DNA of 13,328 bases from Bacteroidales bacterium (GCA_016290715.1 JAEEUY010000017.1:1-13328), one strand, 5' to 3'. Shown: positions 1 to 7,514, counted from the first letter of the stretch. The notes: generated from the sequence alone by a model not told the origin. A program made the numbers and translations.

Positions 1-393
1 ACAGAAGAATTATTACTCTTGAAGCATAATCAGATTATCATATCTGCTACTGGTTATTCGGATGTTTCTGCAAAAGATTTGCTGATTATGCAGGAGAAGA
101 ACATTACGGCAATTTCTTTCAATTTTGTGAAAAATGTGAAGGGCACCAACTTGTTGTCCGACATTCTGGAGAATGATTCCCTTGCCTATGCTTGTGGCGC
201 TATGGGGGAGTTGGTGGTTTCTTTGATTTTGCCCATTATCTTTAACAATAGTTTGCGATATGCCATCCAGACGGCACCGGTTCTGCTTAATGCCATCTAT
301 TGTTATAAAGGCAAATTAACAAATTTGCAAATAGCTGATAATCTGAATCTCCCTTATACGGATTTGCTAATGCTTTGTTGGAATTGGAATTAA
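1..393 (+). CDS. Alanine dehydrogenase/transhydrogenase-family protein, 3' part
   Basis: Frame 1 is open from the first base to TAA at 391-393, giving 130 residues. The true start lies upstream of the window, and the TTG at 19 is not a credible start. The last part (visible residues about 85-125, with KGKLTNLQIADNLNLPYTDL) resembles the C-terminal end of Bacteroidetes alanine dehydrogenases, where a Y-K-x-x-LT segment and a Y-x-D/E-L/I segment close the catalytic domain. The first half (IIISA near 12-16, then NITAISFNFVKN near 34-45) resembles instead the late N-terminal catalytic segment of the same family. The Rossmann NAD-binding domain that normally separates these two segments, with its glycine-rich loop, is not visible. 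It may be a reduced family member, a remnant, or a different protein with chance similarity. The family call comes from remembered family features, not from an alignment. Confidence 0.45.
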   Translation, partial: TEELLLLKHNQIIISATGYSDVSAKDLLIMQEKNITAISFNFVKNVKGTNLLSDILENDSLAYACGAMGELVVSLILPIIFNNSLRYAIQTAPVLLNAIYCYKGKLTNLQIADNLNLPYTDLLMLCWNWN

Positions 394-1175
394 TCGCGGT
401 TTTCTTCCGCATCCAGAATCTGGGTATGATGTTTCAGCGTGCGTAGCGTTAAGGTTATTAAAAGCATGATGAAACAAACATAAAGCGAAGGCCGAAGCCA
501 GAATTGGAGGTCAATAGGGAAAGCGCACAGCATAATGTATGCTTCTAATGCCGTACGGATGTAATCCACTAACGTAAAGCAAAGGGTGATAGCGAAAATT
601 CCGGGGTATTCACGGCGCAATACGGATTTGAAATGGAACGGGATTTCACTTTTTTCAAATTGTTTGAACTTAGGCCAAAAGGCAGGAACTTTCATTGACC
701 AATCTATATAGGGTTGTCCAAACTGTTGCTCTAAATAGCGTTCTTCTGCATACATAATGCGTTCGTAATAAAGCCAATACATTAAAGAAACAGCCACTAA
801 AAACGGCCAGTCCAGTATAAAAATGAGAAGTCCTAACCACATGAGGTAATTTCCTAAGTATAGTGGGTGGCGAACAATGGAATAGATTCCTTTCGTGTTT
901 AATTGTTTGGCGAGTTGTTTGTCGGTATTGCGTCCTGATGTCCCGTGCGGCGTAGTGCCAATGGTATAAGAGCGTACTACAATGCCGCAGAGTGAAACCA
1001 ATATTGCGATGATGGATAGAATCAATACGGAAGTTTGTGATAAGGTGTGGTATAACAGCAAACTATTGGTACATAATAGAATGGGAGAACAAATGGCAAA
1101 TACAACCACGGGAACAATGCCGCGATGCTTGAATAAAAAGTTGCCGGATTTTTCAAAAGAATGTATCAGTGCCAT
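390..1175 (-). CDS. ICMT-type membrane methyltransferase, possibly lipid A phosphate methyltransferase
   Basis: This is a 261-residue integral membrane protein of the isoprenylcysteine carboxyl methyltransferase (ICMT/PEMT) superfamily, which uses S-adenosylmethionine to methylate lipid-linked substrates. Hydrophobic segments lie near residues 20-42, 48-70, 105-135, 192-208 and 228-246. The SAM-binding signature is present: YSIVRHPLYLGNY at 98-110, followed after a hydrophobic hairpin by E144-E145 and the FGQPYIDW segment at 152-159. The TPHGTSGRN segment at 75-83 is the kind found in relatives annotated as lipid A phosphate methyltransferase (LmtA-like). The substrate is inferred from that resemblance only. 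The ATG at 1173-1175 is preferred to the TTG at 1185-1187, which lies in the U-tract of the rplS terminator. The stop shares TTAA with the stop of the convergent gene on the left. No promoter of its own is visible. Confidence 0.72.
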   Translation of the reverse strand: MALIHSFEKSGNFLFKHRGIVPVVVFAICSPILLCTNSLLLYHTLSQTSVLILSIIAILVSLCGIVVRSYTIGTTPHGTSGRNTDKQLAKQLNTKGIYSIVRHPLYLGNYLMWLGLLIFILDWPFLVAVSLMYWLYYERIMYAEERYLEQQFGQPYIDWSMKVPAFWPKFKQFEKSEIPFHFKSVLRREYPGIFAITLCFTLVDYIRTALEAYIMLCAFPIDLQFWLRPSLYVCFIMLLITLTLRTLKHHTQILDAEENRD

Positions 1176-1185
1176 AACTTTAAAC

Positions 1186-1212
1186 AAAAAAAACGCTCTT
1201 GCAAGCGTTTTT
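1186..1212 (-). terminator. Intrinsic terminator of rplS
   Basis: AAAAACGCT (1189-1197) and AGCGTTTTT (1204-1212) form a 9-bp stem around the six-base loop CTTGCA. On the minus strand the stem runs into eight Us (1193 down to 1186). It begins about 20 bases after the rplS stop codon, as expected for its terminator. The flanking A and T tracts make it look usable in both directions, but the plus-strand gene to the left ends almost 800 bases away. It finishes about 10 bases before the ATG of the downstream methyltransferase gene. Confidence 0.8.
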
Positions 1213-1234
1213 ATATAGGAAAAACAATAAACTA

Positions 1235-1588
1235 TTAACCTCTTTTTTCTTTAATACGAGCTTTCTTACCCGTTAAGCCACGGAAGTAGAAAATTCTCGC
1301 ACGACGAACAACACCACGTTTGTTGACTTCAATTTCGGAAATCAATGGAGAATTAAAAGGGAAAATTCTTTCAACACCAATGCCGCCAGAGATTTTTCTG
1401 ATGGTGAAGTTTTGGGTTGCACCGCTTCCAGCGATTTGCAAAACAACACCTTGGAACTTTTGAATACGCTCTTTGGTGCCTTCTATAATTCTATATGAAA
1501 CAGTAATGGTGTCACCTGATTTGAATTTGGGATACTCTTTTTTTGTTACGAAATTGTCTTCAACGTATTGAACCAATGGTTTTTTCAT
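1235..1588 (-). CDS. rplS: 50S ribosomal protein L19
   Basis: This is a 117-residue basic protein with the normal length and pattern of bacterial L19, a 50S subunit protein at the interface with the 30S subunit. Recognisable stretches are FKSGDTITVSYRIIEG near 22-37, IQKFQGVVLQIAG near 42-54, FTIRKISGGIGVERIFPFNSP near 61-80, and the basic tail RRARIFYFRGLTGKKARIKEK near 95-115. The gene is monocistronic in appearance. It has a promoter about 43 bases upstream, is separated from murC by 145 bases, and is followed by a strong terminator. No trmD or rimM neighbour is present, unlike the proteobacterial arrangement. There is no Shine-Dalgarno sequence before the ATG, only an AT-rich leader, which is usual in Bacteroidetes. 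Confidence 0.97.
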   Translation of the reverse strand: MKKPLVQYVEDNFVTKKEYPKFKSGDTITVSYRIIEGTKERIQKFQGVVLQIAGSGATQNFTIRKISGGIGVERIFPFNSPLISEIEVNKRGVVRRARIFYFRGLTGKKARIKEKRG

Positions 1589-1630
1589 CTCTCTATATAT
1601 TTATTTTTTTACTTACCTATTTTGAGGCTG

Positions 1631-1660
1631 CAAAAATACATTTTTTTTTTATACAAACAA
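1631..1660 (-). promoter_or_regulatory. Bacteroidetes-type promoter of rplS
   Basis: On the minus strand TATTTTTG (1638 down to 1631) matches the TAnnTTTG -7 box. TTG (1660 down to 1658) lies 19 bases upstream, in the place of the -33 element. The predicted transcript would start near 1625, leaving a leader of about 37 bases before the rplS ATG. Confidence 0.55.
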
Positions 1661-1668
1661 CACCTTGT

Positions 1669-1706
1669 TAAAACTTTTTACGATGTTCTCAAAATAAAAC
1701 TTTTTA
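1669..1706 (-). repeat. Paired 12-base direct repeats upstream of rplS promoter
   Basis: TAAAACTTTTTA occurs exactly at 1669-1680 and again at 1695-1706, 26 bases apart start to start. Each copy is nearly its own reverse complement (TAAAA-CT-TTTTA). The pair sits just upstream of the -33 element of rplS and downstream of the murC stop. It could be an upstream AT-rich promoter enhancer, a protein-binding site, or chance in AT-rich DNA. Confidence 0.5.
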
Positions 1707-1733
1707 ATATGTAAAATATTGATTAATAAATTA

Positions 1734-3068
1734 TTACTTGACTAAAGTTTTTTTGATTTCAGGAACAAGTTTGTCTATATCTCCTGCTCCAAGGGTAAGT
1801 AGCAGTTCGGGTTTGTGTATTTCAAGATAAGAAATGAGCTCTTTTTTGCTTAGAAGCAATTTATGGGAATGGGGTATTTGGTCCAATAAAAATTGGGAGG
1901 TGATTCCTTCAATGGGGAGTTCACGAGCAGGGTAGATGTCCAATAGAATAATCTCATCGGCCAATGCCAGCACTTCCGCAAATTGCGGTGCGAAATCGCG
2001 GGTGCGTGTGTATAAATGGGGTTGGAAAATAGCGGTTAGTTTTCGTTCAGGATACAGCTTTTTTACCGCCGTGATGATGGAGCGCAACTCTTCAGGATGA
2101 TGTGCGTAATCGTCAATGAATAGTGTTTCCTTTTCTTCTATTTGATAATCAAAACGGCGCTTTACTCCTTGGAAATCAGTAAGTTGTTTTGAGATTTCCT
2201 CTTCGGTCAGTCCTGCAAGTGTCGCCACGGCACAAGCTGCTGCCGCATTCAATACATTGTGCTTACCGGGAATGTTAAGTGTTAAATTCTGGTATCTCTT
2301 ACTCATTCCACATAAGGTGAATGTGGTACGGCGGCCTTCGCTTTTTACCTCTTCAATGCGAAAATCGCATTGGGAACCGAAACCGTAAACTAATTTTCCG
2401 GGATGGCTAATTTGGTCAGCTACGGTTTCGTGTATGATGAGATAGCCATTTTTATCTATTTGGTTAGCAAATAGTTGGAATGATTCGATGAGGTGTCTTT
2501 TATCCCCGTAGATATCCAAATGGTCGGCATCCATCGAAGTGATGATGGCATGGGTGGGGTGCAAGGTTAAGAACGATCTGTCAAATTCATCGGCTTCCAC
2601 AACGGCTGTATCGAAAGGATTGTTGATGATGAAATTCGTATCGAAATTTTTAGCGATTCCACCAATGAAAGCCGTTAAATGACGGTAAGGATTCAGTAGT
2701 TGCGCGAGCATAGCCGTAGTGGTGGTCTTTCCATGAGTTCCGGCTACAGCGTAGGTGATGTGCCCATTGACAATTTCCCCCAAAACTTGCGAGCGTTTGA
2801 AAATAGGGATGTTATTGTTTTTAAAATACTGATATTCACTATGTTGAATACTAATGGCAGGGGTATAAACAACAAAATCCACTGCGGAGGGTATTTTTTT
2901 TACATCTTCATCATAATGAATGAGGGCTCCTTCTGCTGTCAGTTGATCTGTAATCGCTGTCTGTGTGTGGTCGTATCCATACACCCTGTGTCCTATTTGT
3001 AAAAAATACCGGGCAATGGCACTCATCCCAATTCCGCCGATTCCTAAAAAGTAGATCGTTTTAGACAT
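1734..3068 (-). CDS. murC: UDP-N-acetylmuramate--L-alanine ligase
   Basis: This cytoplasmic Mur ligase adds L-alanine to UDP-N-acetylmuramate using ATP, the first peptide step of peptidoglycan precursor synthesis. At 444 residues it is full length. The N-terminal UDP-binding domain has GIGGIGMSAIA at 9-19. The central ATPase domain has the P-loop GTHGKTTTT at 110-118, VEADEFDRSF at 157-166 and DADHLDIYGD near 180-189. GKHNVLNAAAA at 268-278 leads to the C-terminal domain with DDYAHHPEE at 319-327. GIGGIGMSA and the length favour MurC over the recycling ligase Mpl. It starts 8 bases after the murG stop, so the two are surely co-transcribed. ftsQ, its usual follower in Bacteroidetes dcw clusters, is absent, and rplS comes next on its own promoter. 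No clear terminator follows the gene. Confidence 0.96.
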   Translation of the reverse strand: MSKTIYFLGIGGIGMSAIARYFLQIGHRVYGYDHTQTAITDQLTAEGALIHYDEDVKKIPSAVDFVVYTPAISIQHSEYQYFKNNNIPIFKRSQVLGEIVNGHITYAVAGTHGKTTTTAMLAQLLNPYRHLTAFIGGIAKNFDTNFIINNPFDTAVVEADEFDRSFLTLHPTHAIITSMDADHLDIYGDKRHLIESFQLFANQIDKNGYLIIHETVADQISHPGKLVYGFGSQCDFRIEEVKSEGRRTTFTLCGMSKRYQNLTLNIPGKHNVLNAAAACAVATLAGLTEEEISKQLTDFQGVKRRFDYQIEEKETLFIDDYAHHPEELRSIITAVKKLYPERKLTAIFQPHLYTRTRDFAPQFAEVLALADEIILLDIYPARELPIEGITSQFLLDQIPHSHKLLLSKKELISYLEIHKPELLLTLGAGDIDKLVPEIKKTLVK

Positions 3069-3076
3069 ATTGATAG

Positions 3077-4186
3077 TTAAAGGGTTAAAATATTATCCAC
3101 AATGGCATCAATGGCCTTGGGCAGTGCAAATTGTGCCATATTTTGTGATAATTCAGCACATTGTTGTTCGTTTTGGTACAAATCTTTGAAAGTGTCAATC
3201 AATTTCTCTTGAGCATCGCTGTCTTTAACAATCAAGGCAGCATTTTTTTCCACGAGCGCCATTGCGTTTTTGGTCTGGTGATCTTCTGCAGCGTAAGGGA
3301 AGGGAACCAGAATGGTAGGGGTGCCGATAATGCTCAATTCTGCGATAGCCAAGGCTCCCGCGCGAGAAATAATAAAGTCGGCGATACTGTAAGCATCATT
3401 CATGTTTTTGATGAAGGGGACGATTTTTATGGTATCTGATTGAAGCATAGATAATTCCATCGCATTTTGCTGGTAATATGCTTCGCCTGTCTGCCATAAT
3501 ATTTGCACTCCCATCTGCTTTAATTCATCTATGTGCGCCGACATGGTTTGGTTCATGGTTTTGCTTCCCAAACTTCCCCCTACGACCAGCAGCGTTTTTT
3601 TCTCTGGTGCGAGTCCGAAGAATTGGTAAGCTTCAGGCCGTTTTTTCTCAATGTGTAGAATCTCGTCCCTGATAGGGTTCCCGGTTTTGACAATTTTTTC
3701 GGCAGGGAAGTATTTTTCTAATCCATCGTATGCAACGCAAATTTTGCATACTTTTTGCGATAGTATTTTATTGGTAACGCCCGGATAGGAGTTCTGCTCT
3801 TGGATGAGCGTGGGGATTCCCAATGAGTTTGCGGCACGCAAAGCGGGACCACTGGCAAATCCGCCAACACCGATAGCCACATCGGGCTGGAAATCTTTGA
3901 TGATTTTTTTTGCCTTTTTCATCGCTTTCATCAATACGAAAGGCAGTTTTATGTTTTTGATGATTCCTTTTAGGGAAAAATCGCGGGAGATGCCGTAAAT
4001 ATGCAACCCTTCAATGCGATAGCCTGCGTCAGGAACACGTCGCATTTCCATTTTATCATCTGCTCCAATAAATAGAATTTCAGCTTCGGGCACTACTTTC
4101 TTAATGCGGTTGGCGATGGCGATGGCGGGGAAAATATGTCCACCCGTTCCTCCTCCTGAAATTAAAAAACGTTTTTTATCACTCAT
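3077..4186 (-). CDS. murG: Lipid II-forming GlcNAc transferase MurG
   Basis: MurG is a GT28-family enzyme on the inner face of the cytoplasmic membrane. It transfers GlcNAc from UDP-GlcNAc to lipid I to make lipid II. The 369-residue protein has the N-terminal G-loop GGGTGGHIFPA at 11-21, the second glycine-rich loop GVGGFASGPA at 106-115, QEQNSYPGVTNK at 129-140 and GGSLGS at 203-208. The UDP-GlcNAc-binding region follows with SRAGALAIAEL at 274-284 and PYAAEDHQTKNA at 298-309. The ATG overlaps the stop of the upstream RNA methyltransferase gene as ATGA (4186-4183), which suggests translational coupling. The usual upstream neighbour ftsW is missing. Confidence 0.97.
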   Translation of the reverse strand: MSDKKRFLISGGGTGGHIFPAIAIANRIKKVVPEAEILFIGADDKMEMRRVPDAGYRIEGLHIYGISRDFSLKGIIKNIKLPFVLMKAMKKAKKIIKDFQPDVAIGVGGFASGPALRAANSLGIPTLIQEQNSYPGVTNKILSQKVCKICVAYDGLEKYFPAEKIVKTGNPIRDEILHIEKKRPEAYQFFGLAPEKKTLLVVGGSLGSKTMNQTMSAHIDELKQMGVQILWQTGEAYYQQNAMELSMLQSDTIKIVPFIKNMNDAYSIADFIISRAGALAIAELSIIGTPTILVPFPYAAEDHQTKNAMALVEKNAALIVKDSDAQEKLIDTFKDLYQNEQQCAELSQNMAQFALPKAIDAIVDNILTL

Positions 4187-4947
4187 TTTTCAAAAATTTT
4201 ATTGCAAAATTGATACAAAACAATGGCAGTGGCAATGGAAGCATTCAGGGATTCCGCTTTGGTGTCAGAAATCGCATACGAGGGAATATGCACTTTTTCT
4301 TGGATGAGTGCTTCCACTTCTTCCGAGATGCCATTGGCTTCATTCCCAATAACTAAGATGTCATTGAGCTGAAATTCAATATGTTGTATGGGACTTCCTT
4401 GCATAAAAGTTCCATAGATAGTTCCATGGATATGGGAAGATGTTAAAAAATCAGGCAGGTTTGTATAATAAACATCCATTCTGGAAAATGACCCCATGGT
4501 AGCCATAATGGTTTTTGGATTGGTCATCTCAACACAATCGTCGGAACAGACGATTTGTCTGATGCCAAACCAGTCGGCAGTACGAATAATGGTGCCCAAA
4601 TTGCCAGGGTCGCGAATGCCATCCAAGACCAAAATGGGTTTTTGAAAATCAATATTTTGAATATCGAAAGAGGGAATCTTTACGATGGCCAATACTTCTT
4701 GTGGCGTTTTCAAACAACTGATTCGTTCCAATTCTGAAAAAGAAATGGCAGAATAAGGTACATCATTCAAACTCTTTTGATGCTTTTGTATCCATTCATC
4801 TGTCGCAAACAATTCATTGATAATTAATTGTGAGGACAATAAATCAATGACGGATTTGGTCCCTTCAACAATAAAAAGCCCCAATTCCTCACGGAATTTT
4901 TTTTGCGCTAATTTTTTTATTTCAGTAATCTTATTCTTGCTAATCAT
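4183..4947 (-). CDS. SpoU/TrmH-family RNA 2'-O-ribose methyltransferase
   Basis: This is a 254-residue SPOUT (SpoU-class) methyltransferase that uses SAM to methylate a ribose 2'-OH in rRNA or tRNA. The N-terminal part (about 1-95) is an L30e-like substrate-binding domain with FIVEGTKSV at 25-33. The C-terminal knot domain carries the three SpoU motifs: motif 1 with DPGNLGTIIRTADWFG at 113-128 (N116 and R122 as the key residues), motif 2 VIGNEANGIS at 199-208, and motif 3 ESLNASIATAI at 232-242. The two-domain layout and length fit the RlmB/TsnR-like group, but the target nucleotide cannot be read from sequence. It is the first gene of an operon with murG and murC, with a promoter about 30 bases upstream. 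Pairing with wall-synthesis genes probably reflects local gene order, not shared function. Confidence 0.92.
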   Translation of the reverse strand: MISKNKITEIKKLAQKKFREELGLFIVEGTKSVIDLLSSQLIINELFATDEWIQKHQKSLNDVPYSAISFSELERISCLKTPQEVLAIVKIPSFDIQNIDFQKPILVLDGIRDPGNLGTIIRTADWFGIRQIVCSDDCVEMTNPKTIMATMGSFSRMDVYYTNLPDFLTSSHIHGTIYGTFMQGSPIQHIEFQLNDILVIGNEANGISEEVEALIQEKVHIPSYAISDTKAESLNASIATAIVLYQFCNKIFEK

Positions 4948-4979
4948 TGGGAATGAAGAAACAAAGCATTAAAAGAGGG

Positions 4980-5010
4980 CAAATTTACGAAAAAATGGCC
5001 AATAGGCAAA
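4980..5010 (-). promoter_or_regulatory. Promoter of the SpoU methyltransferase-murG-murC operon
   Basis: On the minus strand TTTG (5010 down to 5007), a 19-base spacer and TAAATTTG (4987 down to 4980) match the Bacteroidetes -33/-7 consensus TTTG-N19-TAnnTTTG. The start would be near 4974, about 27 bases before the ATG. The -33 element directly abuts the nadB stop codon, so this operon begins immediately where nadB ends. No terminator hairpin is seen between them. Confidence 0.65.
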
Positions 5011-6612
5011 TTACAATTTATCTTCGGTGGTTTGGTTTGCATCAATATGGTGTGGGTAGTCTAAGGAGTAGTGCAGGCCGCGACTCTCTTTGCGTGCCAT
5101 GGCATTGCGGATAATCAGGTAACCGACATTGATCATATTGCGTAATTCACATATTTCGGGATTCAGAATGGATCTTTTGTAGAGTTCTTCCGTTTCCCTG
5201 TAAAGGATATCGAGACGGTCGAAGGCACGTTGCAAGCGTAAGTTGGAACGAACAATACCCACGTAGCTGGACATGATGGTTTGGACCTCTTTTTTAGACT
5301 GGGTGATGAGTACCATTTCTTCATTCAGGACGGTGCCGTCGGTGTTCCATTCGGGGACTTCTTCGCAAAAATCGATGTGTTTGATTTCTTCAACTGCTTT
5401 CAGACAGGAGCGGTGAGAAAAAACCAATGCTTCAAGCAATGAATTGGATGCCAGTCTGTTAGCTCCATGCAGTCCTGTTGAGGAACACTCTCCGGAAGCG
5501 TATAGGTTTTTGATGGTGCTGTGTCCCCATTCATCCACGAGGATGCCGCCGCAGGAGTAGTGGGCAGCAGGGACAACGGGAATCATCTCTTTGGTGATGT
5601 CAATGCCGATGCTCAGGCATTTGGCATAGATGTTCGGAAAGTGATTGAAAATCTCGTGGGCGGGGATTTGCGTGGCATCAAGATATACGTGGTCGCATCC
5701 ACTTATTTTCATTTCGTTATCAATGGCACGGGCCACGATGTCGCGAGGGGCGAGAGAGCCGCGTTCGTCGTATTTGTGCATGAATTCGTTGCCATCTTTG
5801 TCTTTTAGGATGGCGCCGGCGCCGCGCATGGCTTCTGTAATCAAAAAGGAAGGCCTTTCAGAAGGGTTGTATAGCGAAGTGGGGTGGAATTGTACAAATT
5901 CCATGCCACGAACAGCTCCTTTTGCGCGGTAAACCATCGCTATTCCATCTCCTGTAGCAATGGTGGGGTTGGTGGTATTGGCATACACCTGACCGATGCC
6001 GCCGGTAGCCATCATGGTTACCTTGGACAGGATAGTGCATACTTGCTGATTGTCAGGATTATAAATGTATGCGCCATAACAAGTTATATCAGGAGTATGT
6101 CGGTTGACCTCAATGCCGAGGTGGTGCTGGGTGATGATTTCTACGGCCAAATGGTTATCCATGATTTCAATATTGGGGTTCTTTTGTGCCGCCGCAACCA
6201 ACTTCTCTTCAATTTCCAAACCCGTAATGTCTTTATGGTGTAAAACGCGAAATTCGGAATGCCCGCCTTCTTTTGCCAATGCAAATTTGCCTGACTTTGT
6301 CTTGTCGAATTCAACGCCCCATTCCACTAATTCCATGATACGTTCGGTAGATTCACGAATGGTGATTTCCACAATTCTCCTATCTGAAAGCTCGTCGCCT
6401 GCCACCATTGTATCTTCAATGTGTTTCTCGTATGTGTCCGGATGGTACATGACCGCGGCCACCCCACCTTGGGCATAGCGGGTGGAGGTGTCGTCTGCTT
6501 TCGCTTTCGTTACAATACACACTTTCCCATAATTGGAGGCTTTTAATGCAAAGCATAATCCTGCTATGCCGGAGCCGATAACCAAAAAATCCACTTTTTT
6601 TCTCATAATCAT
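5011..6612 (-). CDS. nadB: L-aspartate oxidase
   Basis: NadB is a cytoplasmic FAD enzyme that oxidises L-aspartate to iminoaspartate, the first step of de novo NAD synthesis. The product is passed to NadA. The 533-residue protein starts with the FAD-binding GxGxxG motif (VIGSGIAGLC, 11-20), followed by TRYAQGGVAAV at 44-54. The substrate-site segment GGHSEFRVLHHKDITG is at 116-131. Further on are FVQFHPTSLY, AAHYSCGGI, and the FAD-binding ASGECSSTGLHGANRLAS region. The H-H-K-D-x-T-G and GLHGANRLASNSLLEA segments favour aspartate oxidase over the closely related succinate dehydrogenase and fumarate reductase flavoproteins. The start is the ATG at 6612, overlapping the GSCFA stop as ATGA; the ATG at 6606 is also possible. 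nadA and nadC are not adjacent here. Confidence 0.95.
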   Translation of the reverse strand: MIMRKKVDFLVIGSGIAGLCFALKASNYGKVCIVTKAKADDTSTRYAQGGVAAVMYHPDTYEKHIEDTMVAGDELSDRRIVEITIRESTERIMELVEWGVEFDKTKSGKFALAKEGGHSEFRVLHHKDITGLEIEEKLVAAAQKNPNIEIMDNHLAVEIITQHHLGIEVNRHTPDITCYGAYIYNPDNQQVCTILSKVTMMATGGIGQVYANTTNPTIATGDGIAMVYRAKGAVRGMEFVQFHPTSLYNPSERPSFLITEAMRGAGAILKDKDGNEFMHKYDERGSLAPRDIVARAIDNEMKISGCDHVYLDATQIPAHEIFNHFPNIYAKCLSIGIDITKEMIPVVPAAHYSCGGILVDEWGHSTIKNLYASGECSSTGLHGANRLASNSLLEALVFSHRSCLKAVEEIKHIDFCEEVPEWNTDGTVLNEEMVLITQSKKEVQTIMSSYVGIVRSNLRLQRAFDRLDILYRETEELYKRSILNPEICELRNMINVGYLIIRNAMARKESRGLHYSLDYPHHIDANQTTEDKL

Positions 6613-7487
6613 TTTTTTTCTTCAACAATTAACAATGGTCTGTGTTGAAGTTGCTTGTTTTCTTTTTCTATTATTTTTATTTGTTGGACAGTAGGTTCAT
6701 CAAAGAAACTTTGTAACACTATTTCTTCCACATATTCAATACCTTGAGGGGAGGGATGGCACAAGTCTTTATCATAAAAACGATAATCGCGAAGGTCGTC
6801 GTTGAAAATCTCGTATGAGGGGAAATAATACACATCTTTATATTGTTCCATAAGCTCTTTTACCGCTAAATGCAAAATGGATTTGCTGAGTTGGTTCTCG
6901 TGAAATCCGTCTGCCAGGTGGCGCACCGGACTAACGGTAAAAATAATTTTGAGCGATGGGTTAGAAAGGTTTCTCCACGCAAAAAAAGGTTTGAATGCTT
7001 CGGTAATCTGTTGGATATTGGCACATTTTTTTTCAAAAGCGGCGGCAGGTACTTTATGGCAATTTGCTACCACCATTTGCTTTTCCCGATGGAAGTAATA
7101 ATAGGATGTTCCTAATGTAATAAAAAGATAATCAGTCTGTTGAATAGATTCTTGCGCTTCGCTTAATTCGTGATGGATGTTGGAGAGAAACACTTCCTTG
7201 TCGGGGTGAGAAAACTTGCCATGATGGACAAAACTGATCCATTTTCCATCAAAATATTGGAAGAAATGTTCTGAAAGAACGCGATTTCCCGTCATCAAAT
7301 CTAAGGCAAAAGCTATAGAAAGCGGGTTGAAAAGAATACCGAAAGGGTTGTCGTTTGCCTTGAATCGGCGTTCTTGGAAAAAGTGCGCAAAATGTTCCGA
7401 AAAACAGGACCCCATGAAAAATAAGTGATTTTTCAGCGAAATTTTGAAAGGGTAGAGAGGGACAGGAATAATAGTTCGGAATTTCAT
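6609..7487 (-). CDS. GSCFA-domain protein (putative SGNH-like hydrolase)
   Basis: This is a 292-residue protein of the GSCFA family, named for its conserved motif, seen here as GSCFSEHF at 26-33. Other family-type segments are NPFGILFNPLSIAFAL near 46-61, TLGTSYYY near 125-132, FTVSPVRHLADGF near 186-198, and a C-terminal D-x-CHPSPQG box near 252-260. The early G-S motif and the late D-x-x-H box recall the catalytic blocks of SGNH/GDSL hydrolases, and I recall the family being grouped with that clan. Its substrate is unknown. No signal peptide is seen. The ATG at 7487 is preferred to the TTG at 7499 because MKFRT is a typical opening for the family. It lies 27 bases after the OPT transporter gene and overlaps nadB by ATGA, so it is the middle gene of an operon. 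Confidence 0.85.
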   Translation of the reverse strand: MKFRTIIPVPLYPFKISLKNHLFFMGSCFSEHFAHFFQERRFKANDNPFGILFNPLSIAFALDLMTGNRVLSEHFFQYFDGKWISFVHHGKFSHPDKEVFLSNIHHELSEAQESIQQTDYLFITLGTSYYYFHREKQMVVANCHKVPAAAFEKKCANIQQITEAFKPFFAWRNLSNPSLKIIFTVSPVRHLADGFHENQLSKSILHLAVKELMEQYKDVYYFPSYEIFNDDLRDYRFYDKDLCHPSPQGIEYVEEIVLQSFFDEPTVQQIKIIEKENKQLQHRPLLIVEEKK

Positions 7488-7514
7488 TTCTTGCCACAAT
7501 TTGAGAATGACCGT

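Noticed and set aside
1185..1187. TTG start for the membrane methyltransferase
   Set aside because: It overlaps the U tract of the rplS terminator. The ATG four codons downstream is a better start.
5884..6478. Two overlapping plus-strand frames of about 120 codons within nadB
   Set aside because: They lie fully opposite conserved NadB motifs and have no family features or start signals.
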